Source: Planctomycetia bacterium
Lineage (GTDB): Bacteria; Planctomycetota; Planctomycetia; Pirellulales; UBA1268
Assembly: GCA_009919445.1 (NCBI GenBank)
Contig: RGBY01000163.1
Coordinates: forward strand, 1-5,670
DNA length: 5,670 nt
Direction of reading: 5' to 3'
The translations under genes were made by a program, and so were the position numbers. Below, in pieces: positions 1 to 4,222 of the stretch. Position 1 is the stretch's first letter. Every line of letters starts with the position of its first letter. Below the pieces are notes generated by a model, which ran no database searches, was not told the origin of the DNA, and was given only the letters and a program-made list of their open reading frames with translations.

Positions 1-155
1 GCATGCTGGTAAGCATGGGGGTGGCGACCGAGGCAGAGGCGACTGAGGCTCAAGACCGGGTCGCTCGCCGCGCACTGGCGTCGCAAGAACGGCAACGAAA
101 ACGCAGGCGGCGACGGCGGCAGCGGAAAGACGGCCTCTCCGGAGATGATGGCTGA
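1..155 (+). CDS. C-terminal end of an unidentified gene with an arginine-rich tail (5' partial)
   Basis: The frame beginning at base 3 is open from the window edge to a TGA at 153-155 and gives about 50 residues. It has an acidic/alanine-rich part (VATEAEATEAQD), then a very basic tract (RQRKRRRRRRQRK), then a short acidic end (SGDDG). Third codon positions are mostly G or C, as in the neighbouring genes, which supports real coding. In-frame ATGs at 3 and 15 lack a visible ribosome binding site, so this is probably the end of a longer protein starting outside the window. Disordered basic tails like this occur on RNA helicases, ribosome-associated factors and other nucleic-acid-binding proteins, but nothing here identifies the family and no function is assigned. 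It is convergent with the phosphodiesterase gene, stop to stop with 6 bp between. Confidence 0.5.
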   Translation, partial: MLVSMGVATEAEATEAQDRVARRALASQERQRKRRRRRRQRKDGLSGDDG

Positions 156-161
156 GCGTTG

Positions 162-1025
162 TCAGGGGAGCCGCAGGCTCTTCTTGATGGCGGCTGGGCG
201 ATTGGTGGTGATTCCCATCACCCCTTGGGCACGAAAGAACGCCGCATCCTGCGGCTGGTCAACGGTCCAGACATGAACCTGCTGGACACCCCCAGCCTGG
301 AGCTCTTGGAAAAAACGGTCAGTGAGCTGCTCCTGGTTTGCCTGCAGGCCTACTCCATCAACTCCGAGGCGGCTGACGGTAGTGGCAATCTCCGCCGCCG
401 TTGGCCGCCATTTCCCCGAACCTTTTCTCGTTTCTCGAAAACTGGTTAGCCAGTGGGTGGTGATGGTAGGCAGAAGGCGTTTGCAGGCGAGGACCGTCTC
501 GAGATCGAAGGCGATAAGAATCAGCTGCTCAGCGGAGCCGGTGGGGAGGCGTTCGATTTCCGCCTTGAGGGGTGAAACGATTTCTGGACCAGTCTTCAGT
601 TCGACGAAAAACCGGCCATCTTTCGGCAGCGTGCCGAATACCTCGGTGAAAGTTGGGCAGGTCTCACCGGCAAAGCGAGCGTTTTTCCAGGATCCGTAGT
701 CAAGCTGACGAAGCTCGGCAAGTGTGCAGTCGGCAACAGTTCTCGCCGTGCCGGTGACCCGCTGGGTATTGGCATCATGGATGCAGACAATCTGGTTATC
801 GAGAGTCAGCCGAAAGTCACCTTCAACGGCATCTGCTCCTTCTTGCCAGGCCTGCCTGAAAGCAGCCAGCGTATTTTCTGGAGCCACGGCCGAAGCGCCC
901 CGATGGCCGGTAACGACTAATTCGGCTGCGATGCAGGATGAGGCGAGGGCCATGCTCAGGACCACGTGGTTGATAGTGCGACGGAAGGGCATGCCAAGTA
1001 AACTGTGTCTGACGCGGTTCATCAT
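162..1025 (-). CDS. exported glycerophosphodiester phosphodiesterase (GDPD family)
   Basis: Members of this family hydrolyse glycerophosphodiesters (deacylated phospholipids) to sn-glycerol 3-phosphate and an alcohol, using a metal on a TIM barrel. With the start at 1025 the protein has 287 residues, usual for a single-domain bacterial member. Visible motifs are HRG at 41-43 with PENT at 49-52, the metal-binding E68-x-D70, catalytic H83-D84, the ELK motif at 142-144, and a late VWTV (W253) followed by GITTNRP, the end of the barrel. Residues 12-34 look like a signal peptide: RR, a hydrophobic stretch, and an AA cleavage site before E35. Export to the periplasm is therefore likely. A cysteine in this stretch does not sit in a proper lipobox. 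I chose the ATG at 1025 because AAGAG lies 5 bases before it; a second ATG follows immediately, and the one at residue 12 has no ribosome binding site. The open frame continues upstream to 1118 but would then overlap the divergent kinase gene. It is probably used to recover phosphate or glycerol from lipid headgroups. Confidence 0.9.
   Translation of the reverse strand: MMNRVRHSLLGMPFRRTINHVVLSMALASSCIAAELVVTGHRGASAVAPENTLAAFRQAWQEGADAVEGDFRLTLDNQIVCIHDANTQRVTGTARTVADCTLAELRQLDYGSWKNARFAGETCPTFTEVFGTLPKDGRFFVELKTGPEIVSPLKAEIERLPTGSAEQLILIAFDLETVLACKRLLPTITTHWLTSFRETRKGSGKWRPTAAEIATTVSRLGVDGVGLQANQEQLTDRFFQELQAGGVQQVHVWTVDQPQDAAFFRAQGVMGITTNRPAAIKKSLRLP
168..185 (+). terminator. possible weak intrinsic terminator for the left-edge gene
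   Basis: A perfect 5-bp stem GAGCC/GGCTC (168-172 and 176-180) with a 3-base loop is followed by TTCTT, 13 bases after the left gene's stop. It lies inside the last codons of the convergent phosphodiesterase gene. The stem is short and the T-run is interrupted, so this is only a candidate. Confidence 0.25.
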
Positions 1026-1094
1026 TTCTGCTCTTGAAAACGTTTCCTTCCCACTGGCAGTCAGACCATGCCAAATGGTGCCAGGAGCTAAACC
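1026..1094. promoter_or_regulatory. divergent promoter gap with two inverted repeats
   Basis: These 69 bp must hold, or partly hold, the signals for both the phosphodiesterase (-) and kinase (+) genes. Two dyads are visible. The first is TTGAAAACGTTTCCT at 1034-1048, centred on AAACGTTT, with the central CG typical of LacI/GalR-family operators. The second is CTGGCA (1054-1059) pairing with TGCCAG (1079-1084), enclosing CCAT/ATGG (1066-1069 and 1075-1078). I see no convincing -35/-10 pair in either direction, so the promoters may extend into the coding regions. Binding by any particular regulator is inference. Confidence 0.35.
1083..1087 (+). promoter_or_regulatory. ribosome binding site fixing the kinase start
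   Basis: AGGAG lies 7 bases before the ATG at 1095. An in-frame ATG at 1068 runs into a TAA at 1089, so 1095 is the first usable start. The first two bases of this site also lie in the 3' arm of the inverted repeat 1054-1084, so a leader hairpin could partly mask it. Confidence 0.75.
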
Positions 1095-2072
1095 ATGCCC
1101 AAGCCAGCCGACGGACAAGGCCCTATTTTCCTCTCGGCCACCGACTTCAAACTACCGAAAGTTTTGCCGGAAGGGATCGATAAATATACCGGTTTTCGGG
1201 AGATGGCTCGGGGCGGTTCGGCGGTCTTGCGAACCTGTTTTGATCAGGTTACGGGCCGAACGGTCGTCATGAAAAGTTTGCTGACGAAGTTTCTGGTCGA
1301 CCGTCAGGAAAACCGGCGACTGCTCCGAGAAGCTCGCATCACGGCCCAGCTCCAGCACCCCAACACGGTGCCCGTCTATGAAATCGGCCGGGATCACCGG
1401 CAGGGGCTCTACTTCACCATGAAGCGGATTTCTGGAGAAAATTTCTTCTCCATTCTGGCTCGGGTGGCCCAGCAAGACCCGCAGACGGTAGCCGATTTTC
1501 CCCTGCGTCGCCGGGTTGAGATTGTGGCGACAGCTGGTCTTGCCTTGATGTACGCCCATGCCCGCGGGGTGATTCATCGAGATGTGAAGCCCGAAAACAT
1601 CTGGGTGGGGAACTTTGGTGAAGTGATCCTGCTTGACTGGGGCGTCGCCAAGGTCTGGGGGCAGCCCGATGATGCCCCGCTGCACCCGCAGTTGCTCAAG
1701 CAACAGGAAGAGCAATTGCAGGCACTCACGATGGCAGGTGACCGGCCGGGCACGCCACTTTATATGTCCCCTGAGCAGGTGAACGTCAATCGAGCAACCG
1801 TCGATGAGCGGAGCGACATCTTCAGTATGGGCGTCGTGCTCTACGAGGCCATCGCCCTGCGGGAGCCATTCCGCGGCCGGGTCATTCAGGAGACGTTTGA
1901 CAACATCATTCATGATCATCCACCGCCCCCATCGGCCGTGTCGGGAAGCAAGGATGTGCCGGCCGCACTTGACGAGGTGGTCATGACCGCGATCAGCAAA
2001 AATCCAGGCGATCGCTATCAGACGATGCGGCAGTTGCTTGAAGCCCTGCGGCTGGTTGAGTTTTCAGAATAA
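1095..2072 (+). CDS. soluble Hanks-type Ser/Thr protein kinase, kinase domain only
   Basis: A 325-residue PknB-like kinase that would transfer the ATP gamma-phosphate to Ser/Thr of unknown protein targets. The kinase domain spans roughly residues 30-320, with no transmembrane segment, PASTA or other sensor domain, so it is expected in the cytoplasm. Visible elements are the ATP lysine K60 (VVMK), helix-C glutamate E79 (REARI), catalytic loop HRDVKPEN (D163, N168), the metal motif as DWG (181-183) instead of DFG, the P+1 region GTPLYMSPEQ (219-228), D241 (DERSDIFSMG) and R307 (GDRYQTM). All catalytic residues are present, so it should be active. Odd points: the glycine loop is ARGGSA (38-43), with alanine for the first and last glycines of GxGxxG, and the stretch from DWG to SPE is about 40 residues long with a Gln/Glu-rich insert (LLKQQEEQLQAL). 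DWG kinases of this kind are frequent in planctomycetes. The gene is divergent from the phosphodiesterase gene and convergent with the glutamine synthetase gene. Its substrates cannot be deduced from sequence. Confidence 0.95.
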   Translation: MPKPADGQGPIFLSATDFKLPKVLPEGIDKYTGFREMARGGSAVLRTCFDQVTGRTVVMKSLLTKFLVDRQENRRLLREARITAQLQHPNTVPVYEIGRDHRQGLYFTMKRISGENFFSILARVAQQDPQTVADFPLRRRVEIVATAGLALMYAHARGVIHRDVKPENIWVGNFGEVILLDWGVAKVWGQPDDAPLHPQLLKQQEEQLQALTMAGDRPGTPLYMSPEQVNVNRATVDERSDIFSMGVVLYEAIALREPFRGRVIQETFDNIIHDHPPPPSAVSGSKDVPAALDEVVMTAISKNPGDRYQTMRQLLEALRLVEFSE

Positions 2073-2093
2073 GGTTGGAACTGATGCCATAGA

Positions 2094-2130
2094 AAAAGCC
2101 TCCCGGGGCAGGTTGCTCCGGGAGGCTTTT
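2094..2130. terminator. bidirectional intrinsic terminator between kinase and glutamine synthetase genes
   Basis: A perfect 13-bp inverted repeat, AAAAGCCTCCCGG (2094-2106) and CCGGGAGGCTTTT (2118-2130). Two further pairs and a G-T wobble inside leave a 5-base loop. The A-run on one side and T-run on the other give a U-tract in both directions. It starts 21 bases after the kinase stop and ends 25 bases from the synthetase stop, so it fits as a shared terminator for the two convergent genes. Confidence 0.9.
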
Positions 2131-2155
2131 CTCATTCCTCGAGGGGGCGATCCGC

Positions 2156-3181
2156 TCAGGCCGAGACCGTGCTGGTCGCTTCCTTCACCGTTTTGATGAT
2201 CGCCGCGGCAACCTTGTAGGGATCGGCGTTGGATGCTGGCCGACGATCTTCCAGCCGACCCTTCCAGCCATCCTCGATGGTGCCAACCGGAATCCGGATG
2301 GAGGCACCACGATCGGAGACACCGTAGCTGAACTGATCGATTCGCTGGGTCTCATGCTGGCCGGTCAGCCGCTGGTCGTTGTCTGCGCCATAGACGCTGA
2401 TGTGTCGATCAACGACGCCACCGAAGCCTTCACAAATGCTGGTGAAGACTTCTTTGTCGCCACAGGTCCGCATCAGTTCATTGGAGAAGTTGGCATGCAT
2501 GCCGGAGCCGTTCCAGTCGGTCTTGCCGAGCGGCTTGGGGTGCCACTCAATGGCGTACCCATAGGTCTCGCCAATCCGCTCCAGCAGATAGCGAGCAACC
2601 CAAATCTGGTCACCAGCTTCTTTCGCACCCTTGGCGAAAATCTGGAATTCCCACTGACCAGCAGCGACCTCGGCGTTGATGCCTTCCACGTTGAGGCCAG
2701 CCTCCAGACAGGCGTCGAGATGCTCTTCCACACAGTCACGGCCATGAGAATTGGCAGCGCCGACCGAGCAGTAGTACGGGCCTTGTGGCTTCGGATAGCC
2801 ACCGGCAGGGAAGCCCGGAGGGTTGTTGTTCTTGGTGCACCAGAGGAAGTACTCCTGCTCGAAGCCGAACCAGAAGTCTTCGTCGTCCTCGATGGTGGCA
2901 CGACCGTTTGACTCATGTGGAGTGCCGTCGGCGTTAAGGACCTCGGTCATTACGAGGTAGGCATTCTTGCGGAGCGGATCAGGATAGATTGCAACTGGCT
3001 TGAGCAGGCAATCGGAGTCTCCGCCGGAGGCCTGTTCAGTGCTGCTGCCATCAAACGACCACATCGGGCATTCGGCGAGTGTGCCGCCAAAGTCCTTCTC
3101 AATGCGGGTTTTGGATCGCAGGCTCTGGGTGGGCTGATATCCGTCTAGCCAGATGTACTCAAGTTTTGACTTCGTGCTCAT
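2156..3181 (-). CDS. glnII: glutamine synthetase type II (eukaryote-like GSII)
   Basis: Catalyses ATP-dependent ligation of ammonia to glutamate to give glutamine, the entry step of nitrogen assimilation in the cytoplasm. The protein has 341 residues, matching the short GSII class (about 330-370) and not the GSI class of about 470. An N-terminal beta-grasp part (LEYIWLDGYQPTQ, 7-19; WSFDGSSTEQA, 41-51) precedes the catalytic domain. Metal and substrate motifs are FGFEQEYFL (105-113, E108/E110), EVAAGQWEFQI (171-181, E171/E178), NGSGMHANFS (224-233, H229), ADNDQRLTG (266-274), DRGASIRIP (290-298) and EDRRPASNADPY (311-322). All expected catalytic positions look intact. GSII enzymes lack the adenylylation loop of GSI, so control is expected mainly by transcription and metabolites. 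The start at 3181 is the ATG just before SKLEYIWLDG, with AAGGA 12 bases upstream, a rather long spacing. The gene stands alone behind a 377-bp leader and promoter region with a sigma-54-like promoter. GSII occurs in planctomycetes, rhizobia, actinomycetes and Bacteroidetes. Confidence 0.97.
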   Translation of the reverse strand: MSTKSKLEYIWLDGYQPTQSLRSKTRIEKDFGGTLAECPMWSFDGSSTEQASGGDSDCLLKPVAIYPDPLRKNAYLVMTEVLNADGTPHESNGRATIEDDEDFWFGFEQEYFLWCTKNNNPPGFPAGGYPKPQGPYYCSVGAANSHGRDCVEEHLDACLEAGLNVEGINAEVAAGQWEFQIFAKGAKEAGDQIWVARYLLERIGETYGYAIEWHPKPLGKTDWNGSGMHANFSNELMRTCGDKEVFTSICEGFGGVVDRHISVYGADNDQRLTGQHETQRIDQFSYGVSDRGASIRIPVGTIEDGWKGRLEDRRPASNADPYKVAAAIIKTVKEATSTVSA

Positions 3182-3184
3182 GAC

Positions 3185-3204
3185 TGAAGCTCGTCCTTAC
3201 TTCA
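3185..3204 (-). promoter_or_regulatory. glnII ribosome binding site in a small hairpin loop
   Basis: On the minus strand AAGGA (3198-3194) is the only good Shine-Dalgarno sequence before the glnII ATG, at a long spacing of 12 bases. It sits in the 10-base loop of a 5-bp inverted repeat, TGAAG (3204-3200) with CTTCA (3189-3185). If that stem forms, the site would be exposed in the loop and brought nearer the start codon. The base pairing is seen in the sequence; any function is inferred. Confidence 0.4.
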
Positions 3205-3238
3205 AAAAAGGGTCGGAAACGGGAAGAGCCTGTCGACC
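3204..3238 (-). terminator. candidate attenuator hairpin with T6 run in the glnII leader
   Basis: Read toward glnII, GGTCG (3238-3234) pairs with CGACC (3215-3211), followed by C and then six Ts (3209-3204). A weak inner pairing (ACAGG with CCCGT, one mismatch) shortens the 18-base loop. The shape is that of a weak intrinsic terminator, placed between the candidate sigma-54 promoter and the start codon. The 5-bp outer stem is marginal, so it may simply be a leader structure. Confidence 0.3.
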
Positions 3239-3363
3239 GCAGGACGACGCGACATCGATCTGCATACTGCCGGCAGGGCCTAATGAAGGGCCGATGTGAG
3301 TACCGGTTGGATGCAGCCGCCTGGTCGGTGTCTGAAAGGCTTCAGGCAACTCGATCCAAACTG

Positions 3364-3379
3364 TGCAAACTGCGTACCA
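3364..3379 (-). promoter_or_regulatory. candidate sigma-54 (RpoN) promoter for glnII
   Basis: Minus-strand sequence TGGTACG-CAGT-TTGCA against the sigma-54 consensus TGGCACG-N4-TTGC(A/T) differs only at the fourth base. The invariant GG (3378-3377) and GC (3366-3365) are separated by exactly 10 bases, as required. It points at glnII. The predicted start is near 3353, giving a leader of about 170 bases. Sigma-54 control of GSII genes is known from rhizobia, where it acts with NtrC. No clear NtrC site is seen upstream, so the activator is unknown. Confidence 0.6.
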
Positions 3380-3443
3380 TCCAGCCGAATCACAGAAACA
3401 TCCTAAAAAATGAGGACTGTCATTCAAGCATTTTCTGCAAAAG

Positions 3444-3485
3444 CCTGAAAAGAGGGCAGTCGATGGCAGCGAATGCCTCATCAGG
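3444..3485. repeat. imperfect inverted repeat upstream of the sigma-54-like promoter
   Basis: CCTGA (3444-3448) pairs with TCAGG (3481-3485), and inside it GAGG-CA (3452-3458, one bulged G) pairs with TGCCTC (3474-3479). In the minus direction it is followed by CTTTTG, so it could be a weak terminator for the cyclotransferase gene. It also lies about 90-130 bases upstream of the predicted glnII start, where a sigma-54 activator would bind. Neither role can be decided from sequence. Confidence 0.3.
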
Positions 3486-3558
3486 AGTCAGTCGTTCAAG
3501 CCAGTCTTGCGGGGTTGCCGCCCAGATCGACCTTAGGTTTCCCGCGAGTTAGGGGCCA

Positions 3559-3960
3559 TCAGCCCCGGGCTGCCTTCCACTGGCGGGCGTAGTCGCCGTG
3601 GGGCAGCAACTGGGCGTTTTGGATTGATTGGCCGTACCGATAAATCCAGACGGGCAGGCACTGGCCATCAGGAAATGTCGCAACTGCTTGCTCCCGATAG
3701 AAGAGCGGCTGCGGGCCGCCGCACTCTTCATACGCATCGAGAGCAGTGAGTCGTTCCGGCTGGTCAATCTCGAGTACGTCGCCGTGGACAAGGCCGTGGC
3801 CGGCGGTTAGCCCCGGGTAGTCGCCGAGGTCATAGAGCCGACCAGGCACGGTGGCATTTCCTGTTACATGCAATCCGTGGATGAGGCGGCGAGACTCACC
3901 AGAGGCAAGAGCCGGCCGCAGTGTCCCGTAGACGAAAAGATGGCGAGGAGGGGCAGGCAT
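3559..3960 (-). CDS. gamma-glutamylcyclotransferase-fold protein (GGCT/AIG2/YtfP-like)
   Basis: A 133-residue single-domain protein of the size typical for this fold. Family landmarks are the FVYGTLRP loop (9-16), which binds the gamma-glutamyl group, VPGRLYDLGDYPGL (38-51), HGDVLEI (59-65), LDAYEE (74-79) carrying the candidate catalytic glutamate (E78 or E79), and VWIYRYG (104-110). Characterised members release 5-oxoproline from gamma-glutamyl amino acids, gamma-glutamylamines or glutathione. Many small bacterial members have no known substrate, so the reaction here is only predicted. There is no signal peptide, so it should be cytoplasmic. The ATG at 3960 has a weak ATAGG site 8 bases upstream. 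It has the same orientation as glnII but is 377 bp away with a separate promoter between them, so an operon is unlikely. It is divergent from selO. The codons and all key motifs appear intact. Confidence 0.9.
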   Translation of the reverse strand: MPAPPRHLFVYGTLRPALASGESRRLIHGLHVTGNATVPGRLYDLGDYPGLTAGHGLVHGDVLEIDQPERLTALDAYEECGGPQPLFYREQAVATFPDGQCLPVWIYRYGQSIQNAQLLPHGDYARQWKAARG

Positions 3961-4222
3961 GTCAAAAGCCTATCTGAAACGATCTTGCGGCAGATTGCGG
4001 AGGGAAATCAAAGGGTTGCTCATCAGCGAAGAGATCACCAGTGACGAGTGCGAGTGGACGCGTCCTGACTTGGTTCTCTCTTACTAACAACGAACAGGCA
4101 GTCAGTGATCGGTAAGGCATGAAGTAAATTAAGGCACCCAAACGATGCTGGCGAGATGATAGGCTGCGGGTACTGGATTGGCATCTAATCGAATAGCAGC
4201 ATAAACAGCTGGAGAGGCAGAC
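3961..4222. other. 262-bp divergent gap between the cyclotransferase gene and selO
   Basis: No gene, tRNA or strong structure is seen. It should hold promoters in both directions. The best plus-strand match is TTGGCA (4178-4183), 16 bases, then CATAAA (4200-4205), which would start transcription only about 10 bases before the selO GTG and is therefore weak evidence. A short direct repeat, TTGCGG twice at 10-bp spacing near 3985-4000, is probably chance. Confidence 0.35.
4211..4217 (+). promoter_or_regulatory. ribosome binding site that fixes the GTG start of selO
   Basis: GGAGAGG lies 5 bases before the GTG at 4223. The first in-frame ATG comes only at codon 50, after the conserved N-terminal WRFDNSYARLP segment. 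The GTG with this strong site is therefore the start. Confidence 0.8.

Larger units (their letters stand above)
3182..3558. other. 377-bp non-coding region between the cyclotransferase gene and glnII
   Basis: No convincing gene is seen. Short open frames on both strands (3197-3481 minus, 3283-3552 plus) lack ribosome binding sites, family motifs and natural composition. The region holds the sigma-54-like promoter, the 3444-3485 dyad, the leader hairpins near glnII, and a small GC dyad (GCGG-N5-CCGC, 3509-3521). It also reaches a hairpin, GGGGC/GCCCC (3552-3566), that overlaps the cyclotransferase stop codon but lacks a T-run. Confidence 0.6.

Noticed and set aside
75..130. CGG/CGA-rich repetitive stretch as a DNA repeat.
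   Set aside because: It is explained by arginine codons of the basic protein tail.
1026..1118. Longer N-terminus of the phosphodiesterase starting at 1118.
   Set aside because: It would overlap the divergent kinase gene, cross its ribosome binding site, and put over 40 residues before the signal peptide core.
1152..1919. Long minus-strand open frame of 255 codons.
   Set aside because: Antisense shadow of the kinase gene, whose motifs are unambiguous.
2354..2911. Plus-strand open frame of 185 codons.
   Set aside because: Antisense shadow of glnII.
3182..3360. Riboswitch (glutamine type) in the glnII leader.
   Set aside because: No conserved riboswitch core was recognised; only short local hairpins are visible.
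3197..3481. Possible 94-residue minus-strand gene just before glnII.
   Set aside because: No ribosome binding site or recognisable motif, odd composition, and it spans the promoter and leader structures of glnII.
3283..3552. Possible 89-residue plus-strand gene in the same gap.
   Set aside because: No ribosome binding site, composition unlike the real genes, and antisense to the regulatory region.
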